Of a DNA stretch of 64,000 bases, positions 1 to 9,868 are shown in pieces. This DNA is from Arthrobacter gallicola (GTDB lineage Bacteria > Actinomycetota > Actinomycetes > Actinomycetales > Micrococcaceae), in the NCBI RefSeq assembly GCF_014836775.1, contig NZ_JACSQD010000008.1:1-64000 (forward strand), written 5' to 3'. The notes beneath the pieces are model-generated. The model did no database searches and was not told the DNA's origin. It saw nothing but the letters and a program-made list of their open reading frames with translations. The first letter of the stretch is position 1. Each line of letters begins with the position of its first letter. The position numbers and the translations under genes are program-made.

Positions 1-93
1 TCGGGTGTGTGTGGTAACCACCAAATCTAAGAGGTCTTCACCTATTTCCCGTGTAACTAACGTGGTGTCTCAGTACAACTAGTCCGTCCCCGC

Positions 94-1434
94 CTACCCG
101 ATGTGGCCGTCCTCAAGCAGTTCGGTGACAAGGGCCGCGATGGGCGAACGCTCGGACCGGGTCAGCGTCATGTGGCCGAACAGCGGATGGCCCTTGAGGG
201 TTTCCACCACGGCGGCAATCCCGTCATGGCGGCCTACCCGAAGATTGTCCCGCTGGGCGACGTCGTGGGTCAGAACCACTTTGGAGTTCTGTCCTATGCG
301 TGAGAGCACGGTCAGCAGAACATTCTTTTCCAGCGACTGGGCCTCGTCCACAATCACGAAGGAATCATGCAGGGACCGTCCGCGGATGTGGGTCAGCGGC
401 AGGACTTCCAGCATGCCCCGGTCCAGGATTTCCTCAACCACTTCCCGGGAGACCAGCGCCTCCAGGGTGTCGAAGACGGCCTGGCCCCAGGGCCCCATTT
501 TCTCCGACTCGCTGCCGGGGAGGTATCCCAGTTCCTGGCCCCCAACCGCGTAGAGGGGACGGAACACCACCACTTTGCGGTGCTCCCGCCGCTCCAGCAC
601 CGCTTCCAGACCGGCGCACAGGGCAAGAGCCGACTTCCCCGTACCGGCACGTCCGCCCAGGGAGACAATTCCAACCTCCGGGTCCATCAGCAGGTCAATC
701 GCGAGCCTCTGCTCGGCCGACCGCCCGTGCAGTCCGAAAACATCGCGGTCACCCCGGACCAGCCGCACCTGCTTATCGGCCCCCACACGGCCCAGGGCGG
801 AGGACCGTCCCGCCAGCAGCACCAGGCCGGTGTTCACCGGCAGCTCCGCAGCCTCAGGAAGGAAGACCGGTTCATGGTCATACAGGGCATTGACCTCGGC
901 GTCGCTGATTTCCAGTTCCATCAGCCCGGTCCACCCGGTATCGCGGACCAGTTCGTTCCGGTATTCGTCGGCGGTGAGCCCGACGGCCGCCGCTTTCACC
1001 CGCAGGGGCAGATCCTTGGACACGACTGTGATCAGGTGTCCCTCATCGGCCAGGCTGCGCGCGACGGCGAGAATCCGGCTGTCGTTGTCCGTCCCCCGGA
1101 TCCCCATCGGCAGCACGTCCAGGCAGACATGGTTGACTTCCACGCGCAGGGTGCCGCCCGCATCGCCGATCGGCACGGGCCGGTCGAGGCCGCCGTGTTC
1201 CACCCGCAGGTCATCCAGGAGCCTCAGTGCGGCCCTGGCAAAGTAACCCAGTTCCGGATCGCTGCGTTTGCTTTCCAGTTCGCTGATAACCACCAGGGGC
1301 AGAATGACCTCGTGCTCAGCGAAACGCAGGATTGCCTTCGGATCCGAGAGCAGGACGGAGGTATCAAGCACAAACCCGGTCGGCTGTGCCGTTGGATCGG
1401 AGTGTGCGTGCGGAGAAGCATTGGTTACGGCCAC
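94..1434 (-). CDS. PIN domain-PhoH family ATPase (PhoH2-type)
   Basis: A 446-residue two-domain protein. An N-terminal PIN nuclease fold (about residues 20-150) carries the acidic set D24, E52, D116/D118 and D141. A C-terminal PhoH-type P-loop ATPase (about 230-440) has Walker [10 protein letters not shown] near residue 260 and Walker B FVIVDEAQ near 359. PIN-PhoH proteins of actinobacteria (PhoH2) are described as RNA-unwinding, sequence-specific ribonucleases, so a cytoplasmic RNA role is likely. The start is GTG, preceded by GGAG six bases upstream. In mycobacteria a small antitoxin gene overlaps phoH2; none is visible in the 235-bp gap upstream. The family call is firm; the physiological role is inferred. 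Confidence 0.93.
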   Translation of the reverse strand: MAVTNASPHAHSDPTAQPTGFVLDTSVLLSDPKAILRFAEHEVILPLVVISELESKRSDPELGYFARAALRLLDDLRVEHGGLDRPVPIGDAGGTLRVEVNHVCLDVLPMGIRGTDNDSRILAVARSLADEGHLITVVSKDLPLRVKAAAVGLTADEYRNELVRDTGWTGLMELEISDAEVNALYDHEPVFLPEAAELPVNTGLVLLAGRSSALGRVGADKQVRLVRGDRDVFGLHGRSAEQRLAIDLLMDPEVGIVSLGGRAGTGKSALALCAGLEAVLERREHRKVVVFRPLYAVGGQELGYLPGSESEKMGPWGQAVFDTLEALVSREVVEEILDRGMLEVLPLTHIRGRSLHDSFVIVDEAQSLEKNVLLTVLSRIGQNSKVVLTHDVAQRDNLRVGRHDGIAAVVETLKGHPLFGHMTLTRSERSPIAALVTELLEDGHIG

Positions 1435-1500
1435 TTGGAACTCCAGTCCGGGGCCGGTGACCCCGATTAGCTAGAAGCGTGGTTATCCGCAGGCCGGCAC

Positions 1501-1522
1501 GGGAGGCCGCCTGAGGCCTCCC
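1501..1522. terminator. GC-rich hairpin between cis-prenyltransferase and PhoH
   Basis: Inverted repeat GGGAGGCC / GGCCTCCC with a 6-nt loop, 148 bases past the end of the prenyltransferase gene and 67 bases before the PhoH start. No T-run follows on either strand, so an intrinsic terminator is possible but weak. The rest of the 1435-1669 gap shows nothing recognisable. Confidence 0.3.
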
Positions 1523-1669
1523 CGACACAGGAAGTGTGAACATCCGGCCTCCGGTTCCGTCAGCAGGGGGCTGATCGATACGACCAAGCTACGCCAGGCG
1601 CGGCTCCGCGGAACACAGTGACACGGCGCAGTTATTGCACTGTTCACTTAGCCGACTCTGCCGCGAAAT

Positions 1670-2431
1670 CTATGAACCGAACCGGCGCTGACGGCTCGCG
1701 TAATCACGCAGGGCCCGGAGGAAGTCCACCCGGCGGAAGTCGGGCCACAGAGCTTCGCAGAAGTAGAACTCACTGTAGGCGCTCTGCCACATCAGGAAGC
1801 CGGACAGCCGCTGTTCACCGGAGGTCCGGATGACCAGTTCGGGATCCGGCTGGCCCCGGGTGTAAAGGTATTCGGAGATCTGTGCGTCACAGAGGTCTTC
1901 GGTGATCTCTTCGATCGGTTTGCCCTGCTTCTGGGCGTCGCGCAGCAGCTCCTTGACGGCGTCGACAATTTCCCGCCGCCCACCGTATCCGATCGCCACA
2001 TTAACGTGCAGCCCTGCCGCCGAGGCTGTGCTCTCGCCCAGTCTGGCGAGCTGCTCCGAAAGCTCCGGAGGCAGAATCTCCAGGGCTCCCACAGGCTGGA
2101 CCCGCAGGTCCCCCTTCTCGCCGAGGCGGTCCAGGGTGTTCGCAATGATGCCCAGGAGCGGTTCCAGTTCGTCCGGGTCGCGGTTAAGGTTGTCAGTGGA
2201 GAGCATATAGAGCGTCACCACCCGGACACCGAGCTCCTCACACCAGCCCAGGAACTCCAGAATTTTGTCTGCGCCGGCCTGGTGCCCGTCGGCAGTAGGT
2301 GCACCGGCAAGCCTCGCCCAGCGGCGGTTCCCGTCAACCATCACCCCGATGTGCCGGGGGATTGCGTCCTTCGCCAGGCTGCGCCGCAGCTTCCGCTCGT
2401 AATAGGCGTAGACGACGCCGGGAAACCGCAC
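1670..2431 (-). CDS. Cis-prenyltransferase (isoprenyl transferase, Z-FPP or undecaprenyl diphosphate synthase type)
   Basis: A 253-residue cis-prenyltransferase that condenses isopentenyl diphosphate onto an allylic diphosphate. Visible signatures are the catalytic P-loop VDGNRRWA (D33), the GYGGRREIVDA segment, and the C-terminal LVIRTSGEQRLSGFLMWQ segment. The GTG start has an AGG-rich ribosome site. Flanking order (hemolysin III, DUF255, small membrane protein, mca, DUF4307, greA) matches the locus of Mycobacterium Rv1086, a short-chain (2Z,6E)-farnesyl diphosphate synthase, rather than that of the long-chain Rv2361c. Product chain length cannot be decided from the motifs alone, so no symbol is given. 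Confidence 0.93.
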   Translation of the reverse strand: MRFPGVVYAYYERKLRRSLAKDAIPRHIGVMVDGNRRWARLAGAPTADGHQAGADKILEFLGWCEELGVRVVTLYMLSTDNLNRDPDELEPLLGIIANTLDRLGEKGDLRVQPVGALEILPPELSEQLARLGESTASAAGLHVNVAIGYGGRREIVDAVKELLRDAQKQGKPIEEITEDLCDAQISEYLYTRGQPDPELVIRTSGEQRLSGFLMWQSAYSEFYFCEALWPDFRRVDFLRALRDYASRQRRFGS

Positions 2432-2587
2432 GGGTGATTCACCTGCCTCTTGTGTGTTGGGGATCCGCCGGAACGCGGAATCTGCTTGTTCAAGGCTACC
2501 GTGCGGCGCCGCCCCTGCCGTTCAGGACCGGCGCCAGGCTTCCCTACTGCTTAGTAACCTACCGGGCCGTAAGTTAGGATTGTGGGC

Positions 2588-3325
2588 ATGACTTTCTCCT
2601 CGCGGCGCGGGCCGGTCCAGCAGGATCCGGACTCCCGTCCAACCCCGGGACCCCTCGAATCGGCAGTCGAATCGGCGGCAGCCGCACTGGAAATCAAACC
2701 GCGTCTGCGCGGCTGGCTCCACGCCGGTGCCGCGCCCTTCGCCTTGGCTGCAGGCATTGTGCTGGTGGTCCTGGCCCCCACAACGGGCACCCGCATTGCC
2801 TCCGCAGTTTACGCGCTGACCGGGATTCTGCTGTTCGGTGTCTCGGCCGTCTACCACCGGGGGAACTGGAGCCCGCCCGTGAAGCGGATCCTCAAACGCC
2901 TGGACCACACCAACATCATGCTGGTCATTGCCGGCTCCTACACACCCTTGGCCTGGTCTCTGCTGCCCCGGGACACAGCGGTGGTGCTGCTGTGGATTAT
3001 CTGGTCCGGTGCCGTCGCAGGCGTGGCATTCCGCCTGGTCTGGCTGAATGCTCCCCGCTGGCTGTACACGCCGGTTTATATTGCCTTGGGGCTGGCCGCG
3101 GTTTTCTACATTCCGGACTTCTGGTCAGTCAACGCCGCTGTCGCCATCCTGGTGATCACCGGCGGGGCCGCCTACATCGCCGGTGCCATCATCTATGCGC
3201 TGAAGCGCCCCAACCCGTCGGTAGCCTGGTTTGGTTTCCACGAGATTTTCCATGCCTTCACGCTGGTGGGCTTTGCCTGCCATTATGCGGCCATTCTCAT
3301 CGCAGTGCTGTCAGTTCAGAGTTAG
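2588..3325 (+). CDS. Hemolysin III / PAQR family membrane protein
   Basis: About 245 residues with a soluble N-terminus (first 45 residues) and seven predicted membrane helices. Conserved PAQR/HlyIII polar motifs are visible: YHRGNW, LDHTNI and, near the C-terminus, HEIFHAF...CHY. The histidines are thought to bind a metal in this family. The cellular function in actinobacteria is not established, and hemolysis should not be assumed. ATG at 2588 is preferred; an in-frame GTG six bases earlier is possible. It is divergent from the prenyltransferase (about 150-bp shared promoter region) and converges with the DUF255 gene 11 bp away. Confidence 0.88.
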   Translation: MTFSSRRGPVQQDPDSRPTPGPLESAVESAAAALEIKPRLRGWLHAGAAPFALAAGIVLVVLAPTTGTRIASAVYALTGILLFGVSAVYHRGNWSPPVKRILKRLDHTNIMLVIAGSYTPLAWSLLPRDTAVVLLWIIWSGAVAGVAFRLVWLNAPRWLYTPVYIALGLAAVFYIPDFWSVNAAVAILVITGGAAYIAGAIIYALKRPNPSVAWFGFHEIFHAFTLVGFACHYAAILIAVLSVQS

Positions 3326-3336
3326 CCAGTTCAGGG

Positions 3337-5445
3337 TTAGCCGGCATGCCCCGCGGTTTGGAGCTGCTCCCGGAGCTCTTCGGCGGTGCTTACGGGGCGG
3401 CGGCAGACCATGCCGCGGCACACGTACGCCAGCGCCGGCTGTTCAGTGTCCCGTCCGGCCAGCAGCGGGACCGGGCCGGAGGGCCCGTGGGCGATGACCA
3501 GTGACGGCCCGCCCGCATCCCGTCCGGCAGTGAGCAGTCCGGCCACGGCCGCGGGATCGGCACCGGTGACCGCCAGCTCCACCGGCCCGTCCTGAAGCGC
3601 CTGCTGCACCGACAGTGCCCAGCCCACTGCCTGCGGAGCGGCCGGCCCGGCACGCCGCACATGTGCGGTCAACGCTTCAGCCAGAGCACGGCGGCGCATT
3701 GACCCGCTGTACGCCGAAGACGTCAGCAGCACTCCGGCGAACAGGGCAGCACCACTGGGAACTGCATCGTCCAGCGGATTGGCAGCCGTAACGCCGCCCT
3801 GGGCCTGCCGGATCTCGGCTGGCTCAGCCGCGGTATCCGAAAGCGTGCCCCCGGTCAGGAACCGGCTGCAGGCTGCCGCCACCAGAGACTCGGCGCCGTC
3901 GTACCAGCGCGGGTCCCCGGTGGCTGCATACAGCGCAAAAAGTCCCTCGGCTGCCCCGGCGTAATCTTCCAGCAGGCCTTCGATCCCCTGCGCTGCGCCG
4001 TCGTGGGATACCCGGTACAGGACCGTGCCGTCCCATTGGACCCGCAGCAGGTACTCCGCCGCTGCTTCCGCGGCCTCGAGGATCCATGGTTCCGGACGGC
4101 CGGCGTCGGTCAGGGCGGTGGCTGCATCCGCCAAACCGGCAATCGTCAGGCCATTCCAGCCGGCCACCACCTTCTCGTCCCGGTCCGGCTGCGGCCGCTG
4201 CTCCCGGACCCGGGCCAGGGCCGTCCTGGCCTCGTCCCACACAGCGGCCTGGTCTGCATCCGGGACAGCTGCCAGGCGGAGGGTGCTGCCGGGCAGCCGG
4301 TGGGAGGCGCCGTCGTCGGCATCCGTATCCAGCAGGTCCAGGGCAGGACTGCCGGGCCCGAGGGCGGCTTCAAGTTCGGCACGGGTGAACACGTACGTCG
4401 CGCCCTCGACGCGGTGGCCGCTCACCTCGGTGTCAGCGTCCAGCGAGGACGCGAAGGCACCGCCGGGAAGCACCATCCGTTTGGTCAGCCACTGTCCGGT
4501 CTCCCGCGTGACCCGCAGGGCGAGGCGGCGGTGGTCCGGATCTGGTTCTGTCCGGGAATAGTGTGCATACAGCCGGAGCAGCTGCGCGTTGTCGTAGAGC
4601 ATCTTCTCGAAGTGCGGGACCTGCCAGCGGCGGTCCACCGCGTATCGGGCAAACCCGCCTTCGACCTGGTCGTAGAGGCCGCCGAGCGCCATGGCGGTCA
4701 GGGTGCGGGCAGCCAGCCTGGCCGCGGCGGGAGCGGTGTCAGCGCTGCTGTGTCCGTGCGCGAGCAGGAAACGCAGAACCGGTGACGGCGGGAATTTCGG
4801 GGCTCCCCCGAATCCGCCGAAGTCAGTGTCTTCGTTGTGGGACAGGACGCCGACGGCGGCGCTCAGCGCTTCGGCGGCCCAGCCGCCGCCGGTCTCTGGA
4901 CCGGCAGCACCGGCGAGGCTTCCCAGCAGCTGCCGGTTGGCGAGCTGGCCGGCAGCCAGATGCGCAGCGATCTGGGCCGCGCTTTCCTCAACGTCCTCCC
5001 GCCGGCCGGTCCAGGCCGTGAGCACTGCGTCGAGCACCTGCCGGAAAGAGGGAGTCCCCTGCAGCGGCTGCGGCGGGAAGTAGGTGCCGGCATAGTAGGT
5101 GCGTCCGTCCGGAAGCGTGAAGACGCTCATCGGCCATCCGCCCTGCCCGGTGAGCGCCTGGGTGGCTGCCATATACGCCGCGTCGACCTCGGGGCGTTCT
5201 TCCCGGTCCACCTTGATGCTGACGAAGTTCTCGTTCAGTATCCGGGCGGTCTCCGGGTCCTCGAAGGACTCGTGGGCCATCACGTGGCACCAGTGGCAGG
5301 CGGCGTACCCAATCGAAATAAAAACAGGAACATCCCGGCGGCGGGCTTCAGCGAACGCTTCGTCGCCGAAGGGCCACCAGTCAACCGGGTTGCCGGCATG
5401 CTGGCGGAGATAGGCCGACGCTTGGTTCCGCAGCCTCTCCGCCAT
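3337..5445 (-). CDS. DUF255 thioredoxin-fold protein (YyaL / SPATA20-like)
   Basis: A 702-residue protein. Its N-terminal thioredoxin-like domain contains [10 protein letters not shown], with the CxxC pair at C50 and C53. A long helical region resembling a six-hairpin (N-acylglucosamine epimerase-like) barrel follows. Length and architecture match the bacterial YyaL and eukaryotic SPATA20 family, whose substrate is unknown. It lies 5 bp downstream of the 109-residue membrane protein and in the same direction as mca, so the three probably form one operon. A redox or thiol-linked role next to mycothiol amidase is suggestive but is inference. Confidence 0.92.
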   Translation of the reverse strand: MAERLRNQASAYLRQHAGNPVDWWPFGDEAFAEARRRDVPVFISIGYAACHWCHVMAHESFEDPETARILNENFVSIKVDREERPEVDAAYMAATQALTGQGGWPMSVFTLPDGRTYYAGTYFPPQPLQGTPSFRQVLDAVLTAWTGRREDVEESAAQIAAHLAAGQLANRQLLGSLAGAAGPETGGGWAAEALSAAVGVLSHNEDTDFGGFGGAPKFPPSPVLRFLLAHGHSSADTAPAAARLAARTLTAMALGGLYDQVEGGFARYAVDRRWQVPHFEKMLYDNAQLLRLYAHYSRTEPDPDHRRLALRVTRETGQWLTKRMVLPGGAFASSLDADTEVSGHRVEGATYVFTRAELEAALGPGSPALDLLDTDADDGASHRLPGSTLRLAAVPDADQAAVWDEARTALARVREQRPQPDRDEKVVAGWNGLTIAGLADAATALTDAGRPEPWILEAAEAAAEYLLRVQWDGTVLYRVSHDGAAQGIEGLLEDYAGAAEGLFALYAATGDPRWYDGAESLVAAACSRFLTGGTLSDTAAEPAEIRQAQGGVTAANPLDDAVPSGAALFAGVLLTSSAYSGSMRRRALAEALTAHVRRAGPAAPQAVGWALSVQQALQDGPVELAVTGADPAAVAGLLTAGRDAGGPSLVIAHGPSGPVPLLAGRDTEQPALAYVCRGMVCRRPVSTAEELREQLQTAGHAG

Positions 5446-5450
5446 GCGGT

Positions 5451-5780
5451 TTACCCGTCCGTTCCCGGACGCTTACCGGCCGTTTCGCCGGCGTCGACAG
5501 GCGCCGCCGCGGGCTCTGCTTCATTAGCTGCAACGGCAGGGACGGCGGTAGCACCGTCCGCAGCTGCCAGCTGGGCTTCAGCCGCCTGGGACCGGTAACG
5601 GACCCGGCGGATCCGCTTGACCATGTCGCGGATCAGGAACACCACGCACAGGGCAAGGAACAGTGTTGCAAGGAAGCCCAGGAGACCGGGCGTAATGTCC
5701 CCCTCTTCCAGACCAGGCTTCAGATCCCCCTCAATCGGGGCGGGATTGACCGTCAGGTACACGCTGTACAGCAGGTTCAC
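5451..5780 (-). CDS. Small single-pass membrane protein
   Basis: 109 residues. An N-terminal external segment is followed by one hydrophobic helix (about residues 32-51), a basic stretch (KRIRRVRYR) that should lie in the cytoplasm, and an Ala/Glu-rich low-complexity tail. No catalytic motif is visible. It occupies the place of the small Rv1083-like protein between mca and the DUF255 gene in mycobacteria, 51 bp after mca and 5 bp before the DUF255 gene, which supports a real, co-transcribed gene of unknown function. Confidence 0.8.
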   Translation of the reverse strand: MNLLYSVYLTVNPAPIEGDLKPGLEEGDITPGLLGFLATLFLALCVVFLIRDMVKRIRRVRYRSQAAEAQLAAADGATAVPAVAANEAEPAAAPVDAGETAGKRPGTDG

Positions 5781-5831
5781 GAAGTATCTCTCTCTTGGCA
5801 GAAGCCGGCACGCAAAGGCCGTATCTACCCT

Positions 5832-6743
5832 CTATCGTATGCCAGCGAAGAGGTCGGTTTCAGGTACGGAGGACGGCACACGGGATTCCACCAGTGAATA
5901 GTCCTCCCAGGGCCAGACCTCCCGCTGCAGATCGGTGCTCACCGCGAAGAAGAATCCCTCCGGGTCCACCTGGGTGCGGTGTGCTTTCAGGGCTGCGTCC
6001 CGCACCGGGAAGAAGTCTCCGCATTCCACCTGGGTGGTGGTGGGGTGAAGGGGCGGCGGCGGCTGGTGTCCTTCCGGCTCTGCTTCCAGCCAGGCTGCGA
6101 GGCGTTCCGCGTAGGGAGATTCCAGTCCGGCCTGGATCAGCGCATCATGCAGGGCGCGGAACCGTTCCGGGTTGAAGCCGCGGTCGTAGTAGAGCTTCAG
6201 GGGCTCCCACGCGGCTCCGGTACCCGGGTAAGCCAGCGGGTCCCCGGCGGCGCGGAAGGCCTCGACTGCGATCCGGTGGGCCATGATGTGATCGGGGTGC
6301 GGATAACCGCCGTTTTCGTCGTAGCTGATGATGACGTGCGGACGGAACTCGCGGACGAGCTTCACCAGCGGCGCCGCAGCGGTCTGCAGCGGACGGAGCG
6401 CGAAGCAGCCTGCCGGGAGGTCCGGCAGCGGGTCACCCTCAGGCAGCCCGGAGTCCATAAAACCCAGCCAGCGGTGCTCTATGCCCAGGGCTTCCTTCGA
6501 CGCCGCCATTTCGCTGCGCCGCAGTCCGGCCAGGTCCCGCTTGGCCGCGGGCTCGTCGTCCACAGCGGGGTTCAGCACGTCACCGCGTTCGCCTCCGGTG
6601 CAGGTGGCGACCATAACCTTCACTCCGGACGCGGCGTAGGACGCCATAGTGGCTGCACCCTTGCTGGCCTCGTCATCGGGGTGGGCGTGGACAGCCAGCA
6701 GGCGGAGTTCGCCGTCGGGCGCAAAACTCGGTGTGGTGGACAA
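5832..6743 (-). CDS. mca: Mycothiol S-conjugate amidase
   Basis: A 303-residue zinc amidohydrolase of the MshB/Mca (PIG-L) family. Zinc ligands are visible in AHPDDE (H21, D24) and in HPDH (H149-H152). Mca cleaves mycothiol S-conjugates to glucosaminyl-inositol and a mercapturic acid that is exported, a cytoplasmic detoxification step peculiar to mycothiol-producing actinobacteria. The C-terminal segment with HRTQVDP and the flanking DUF4307 and greA genes favour Mca over the paralogue MshB. It is divergent from the DUF4307 gene with a 60-bp gap and heads the mca, small membrane protein, DUF255 unit. Confidence 0.93.
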   Translation of the reverse strand: MSTTPSFAPDGELRLLAVHAHPDDEASKGAATMASYAASGVKVMVATCTGGERGDVLNPAVDDEPAAKRDLAGLRRSEMAASKEALGIEHRWLGFMDSGLPEGDPLPDLPAGCFALRPLQTAAAPLVKLVREFRPHVIISYDENGGYPHPDHIMAHRIAVEAFRAAGDPLAYPGTGAAWEPLKLYYDRGFNPERFRALHDALIQAGLESPYAERLAAWLEAEPEGHQPPPPLHPTTTQVECGDFFPVRDAALKAHRTQVDPEGFFFAVSTDLQREVWPWEDYSLVESRVPSSVPETDLFAGIR

Positions 6744-6803
6744 CGTGGTACTCCTGACGGTCGGCGGAAAATGGCCGACGAGAATGTTCGCTAAAATGAA
6801 GCG

Positions 6804-7271
6804 GTGAGCACTGAGGAAGGTACTGCCGGTCTGCCAGTTCCAGAGCGCCCCGCGGACGGATTTTCATCCACCCCAAGGTTAGCCAATCGCTACGGCACCC
6901 CCAAGCCCGGTCTGGGCCGGCGGGCCAAGGCCGTTATTGGCACCATTGCCGGGATTGCGGCCGTCGCTGCGGTGGCCTGGATGGCCATTCCCTCTGCGGC
7001 TGGGTCGATCACGCCGAAGGACGTGGGCTTCAGCATCACCGATGCCTCCACCGCGGTGGTGGACTTCAACGTGACCAAACCCTCGGATGCCACGGTCGAC
7101 TGCGCGGTCCAGGTGCTCAATGACAGCTATGCGGTGGTCGGCTGGAAGACCGTCCGGATTGGTCCGGCGGAGAAGGACACCGTCGCCCAGCGCACCAGCC
7201 TGCGCACCGACTCGCTCGGTGTCACCGGCGGGGTAAACAGCTGCTGGCTGGTCGAGGATGCACAGCTCTAG
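6804..7271 (+). CDS. DUF4307 membrane-anchored protein
   Basis: 155 residues: a cytoplasmic N-terminus with RLANRYG, one membrane helix (about residues 42-65) and an external beta-rich domain (DVGFSITDASTAVVDFNVT). This is the DUF4307 layout of the protein encoded between mca and greA in mycobacteria. The GTG start lacks a strong ribosome site. Codon 26 is a TTA leucine codon (6879-6881), rare in this DNA. Function is unknown. Confidence 0.88.
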   Translation: MSTEEGTAGLPVPERPADGFSSTPRLANRYGTPKPGLGRRAKAVIGTIAGIAAVAAVAWMAIPSAAGSITPKDVGFSITDASTAVVDFNVTKPSDATVDCAVQVLNDSYAVVGWKTVRIGPAEKDTVAQRTSLRTDSLGVTGGVNSCWLVEDAQL

Positions 7272-7315
7272 CCTCCGGGCACAATTAGCCGGAAAGCGAA
7301 ACCCGCGGCGATGTC

Positions 7316-7344
7316 TTGGGTTTGTCCGTCCGGCTGACTAGTAT
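7316..7344 (+). promoter_or_regulatory. Candidate promoter of greA
   Basis: TTGGGT at 7316-7321 and TAGTAT at 7339-7344 are separated by exactly 17 bp, in a good position for the housekeeping sigma factor. This leaves a 5' leader of about 160 bases before greA. Inferred from spacing and similarity only. Confidence 0.5.
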
Positions 7345-7509
7345 GGAGGCTACGTAACGCCCCGCCCAGGTGACTGCCGGAACACCAGCCAGAGCAACCG
7401 GTCACCGTCCGGCGGGGTCTTTGCTTGTCAGGCCATCCCGGCCGCACAGCAATTTCAGCCAAGCCGAATCTGTTTTCCGTGGATTCGGATGTCATATAAG
7501 GAGAGACCC

Positions 7510-8001
7510 GTGTCTACCAACAGCGCATCTGTCGCCTGGCTCACGCAGGAGTCTTACGACCGCCTGAAGGCGGAACTGGACCATCTTTCGGGCCCGGGCC
7601 GGACCGAAATCGTTGCACGTATTGAACAGGCACGGTCCGAAGGCGATTTGAAGGAGAACGGTGGCTACCACGCTGCCAAGGAGGAGCAGGGCAAGGCTGA
7701 GGCCCGTATCCGCCAGCTGACCCAGCTCCTTCGCGACGCCCAGGTCGGCGAGGCCCCGGCTGACGACGGCGTCGTGGAACCGGGCATGCTGGTGGAAGCC
7801 AGGATCGCCGGGGACCTGGAGCGGTTCCTGCTCGGCAGCCGCGAAATCGCCGGGGACAGCGATATTGATGTCTACAGCGAGAAGTCGCCTCTGGGCGCTG
7901 CCATCTCCGGCTTGAAGACCGGTGACACCACTGAGTACATCGCGCCTAACGGCAAGAGCATCTCGGTCGAGATCGTCTCGGCGAAGCCTTACGCCGGCTA
8001 G
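7510..8001 (+). CDS. greA: Transcription elongation factor GreA
   Basis: 163 residues, the usual GreA length. The N-terminal coiled coil begins LTQESYDRLKAELDHL and includes ARSEGDLKENGGYHAAKEEQ, the region whose acidic tip enters the RNA polymerase secondary channel. The C-terminal FKBP-like half ends KSISVEIVSAKPY. GreA stimulates transcript cleavage in backtracked polymerase. GTG at 7510 is chosen because AAGGAGAG lies just upstream (7498-7505); an upstream in-frame ATG at 7489 would place this ribosome site inside the gene. Confidence 0.96.
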   Translation: MSTNSASVAWLTQESYDRLKAELDHLSGPGRTEIVARIEQARSEGDLKENGGYHAAKEEQGKAEARIRQLTQLLRDAQVGEAPADDGVVEPGMLVEARIAGDLERFLLGSREIAGDSDIDVYSEKSPLGAAISGLKTGDTTEYIAPNGKSISVEIVSAKPYAG

Positions 8002-8032
8002 TTTCACGCCGCCGTATCCGCAGCGGGTCCGC

Positions 8033-8623
8033 CTATGGGCGGGCCCGTTTCTGCGTCCGGATGCGTGGCACATCCCCGCGCCTGCGCAGCACCAGAGCCG
8101 CCGCCACGCCTCCGGCGGCTCCAAACAGATGCGCCTGCCAGGAAATGCCGGCCGCGGTCGGCAGAATCCCCCAGAGCAGCGACCCGTAAACCAGGAACAG
8201 GACTCCCCCGATCAGGATCTGCAGCAGGTCCCGGTTGTAGAAGCCCCGCACCATCAGGTAGGCGAACAGGCCAAAAACGACGCCGGAAATCCCGACGGTC
8301 AGTCCGCCGCCCAGCAGCCACACGCCGATCCCGGACGCCAGCCAGCAGATCGCGGCAACGGCGGCGAATCTCTTCACGCCTTCCAGGAGCACCAGGAACG
8401 CGAAGGCGAACAGCGGCAGGCTGTTGCTTAGCAGGTGTCCGGTTCCGGCGTGCAGCAGCGGCGCGAAAAGGATGCCGTCCAGTCCCTCAAGCTGCCGGGG
8501 AAGGATCCCCAGCAGCGGCAGCAGCGTGGTCTGGAAGGGGATGGTGAGGAAGTACACCACCCAGATCCCCGCCGTCAGGCAGGCGGAAACAAACAGCGCG
8601 CTCTTAGCTCGCCGGGCCAGCAT
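8033..8623 (-). CDS. Rhomboid family intramembrane serine protease
   Basis: 196 residues with about six membrane helices. The catalytic serine motif GISG (S113), the partner histidine in SWQAHLFGAAGG (H165) and the oxyanion-side HLLSN (H63, N67) are all present, so an active intramembrane protease is predicted. Its substrate is unknown. It follows ilvA by 3 bp in the same direction and is probably the last gene of the AI-2E exporter, ilvA, rhomboid operon. It converges with greA, 31 bp apart. Confidence 0.9.
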   Translation of the reverse strand: MLARRAKSALFVSACLTAGIWVVYFLTIPFQTTLLPLLGILPRQLEGLDGILFAPLLHAGTGHLLSNSLPLFAFAFLVLLEGVKRFAAVAAICWLASGIGVWLLGGGLTVGISGVVFGLFAYLMVRGFYNRDLLQILIGGVLFLVYGSLLWGILPTAAGISWQAHLFGAAGGVAAALVLRRRGDVPRIRTQKRARP

Positions 8624-8626
8624 CGG

Positions 8627-9868
8627 CTAGCCGTGCAGGACAACGGGATGGAAGCCTTCGGCCCGCAGGTTCTGCAGCACCTGTTCGCCGTGCTCGTGGC
8701 CCTTGGTTTCCATGTTGATGGTGATGGCGACATCTCCCATGCTGATCGATCCTCCAACCCGCGTATGGTCCACGCCGGTGACGTTGGCATCGGATTCGGC
8801 GATGATCCGCGAAATCGTGGCCAGCGAACCGGGGCGGTCATCCAGCAGGATCCGGACCACCAGGTACCGTCCGGCAGCCGCAAGGCCGCGCTGGATAACC
8901 TTCAGCATAAGCATCGGATCCACGTTTCCGCCCGAGAGGATCACGGCGGTGTTCCCGGGATTGACGATTTTTCCTTCCATGATGGCTGCAACGCCCACGG
9001 CGCCGGCCGGCTCCACGACCAGCTTGGCGCGTTCCAGCAGGAAGATCAGGGCGCGTGCCAGCGCGTCTTCGCTGACGGTCACGACGTCGTCCACCAGTTC
9101 ACGGATGATGGAGAACGGCAGCTGGCCCGGCCGGCCCACGGCAATGCCGTCGGCGATCGTTGAGACCTTGCTTAGCGGCACCAGGGCATCGGCGGCCAGC
9201 GACGGCGGGTAGGCTGCGGCATTCTCGGCCTGGACTCCGATGATCCGGACCTCACGGCCCAGTTCCTTTGCCCGTGCCTTAATCGCGACGGCAACGCCGG
9301 CCAGCAGCCCCCCTCCGCCAACACCCATCAGGACGGTGTCGAGGGTGGGGATCTGCTCCAGCAGTTCCAGTCCCAGCGTTCCCTGCCCTGCGACGATGTC
9401 AACGTTGTCGAACGGATGGACAAACACGGCTCCGGTTTCGTCCGCGTAGCGCTGCGCCTCGGCCAGTGCCTCATCCACGTTGTGGCCGTGAAGCACCACT
9501 TCGGCGCCGTGCCCCTGGGTAGCGGCGAGCTTCGGCAGGGCGACGCCGAGCGGCATAAAGATCCGGGCCTTGATCCCCAGCCGGGCGGCGGCCACGGCCA
9601 CACCCTGGGCGTGGTTGCCTGCGGAGGCCGCGACGACGCCCCTGGCCTTCTGTTCCTCGCTCAGCTTGGCCATGCGTACGTAGGCGCCGCGGACCTTGAA
9701 GGAACCGGCGCGCTGCAGGTTTTCACACTTGAGGAAAACGTCGGATCCGGTGATCCGTCCCAGCGCCCGTGACTGTTCAATCGGGGTGTGGGCAATTACC
9801 CCGTCCAGCAGCTTGGCTGCCGCCTGGACGTCGTCGAGGGTTACGGGCAGCTGGGGAAAATCGTTCAA
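8627..9868 (-). CDS. ilvA: Threonine ammonia-lyase with C-terminal ACT domain
   Basis: A 413-residue fold-type II PLP enzyme that deaminates threonine to 2-oxobutanoate, the first step of isoleucine synthesis or threonine breakdown. The PLP lysine is in SFKVRGAY (K58) and the phosphate-binding glycine loop is GVGGGGLLAG. An ACT-like domain (about residues 330-413, from YLVVRILLDDRPG) gives the length of the ACT-containing class. Because this class includes both biosynthetic and catabolic enzymes, the symbol is less sure than the reaction. It overlaps the upstream AI-2E family gene by 4 bp, indicating translational coupling. Confidence 0.92.
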   Translation of the reverse strand: MNDFPQLPVTLDDVQAAAKLLDGVIAHTPIEQSRALGRITGSDVFLKCENLQRAGSFKVRGAYVRMAKLSEEQKARGVVAASAGNHAQGVAVAAARLGIKARIFMPLGVALPKLAATQGHGAEVVLHGHNVDEALAEAQRYADETGAVFVHPFDNVDIVAGQGTLGLELLEQIPTLDTVLMGVGGGGLLAGVAVAIKARAKELGREVRIIGVQAENAAAYPPSLAADALVPLSKVSTIADGIAVGRPGQLPFSIIRELVDDVVTVSEDALARALIFLLERAKLVVEPAGAVGVAAIMEGKIVNPGNTAVILSGGNVDPMLMLKVIQRGLAAAGRYLVVRILLDDRPGSLATISRIIAESDANVTGVDHTRVGGSISMGDVAITINMETKGHEHGEQVLQNLRAEGFHPVVLHG

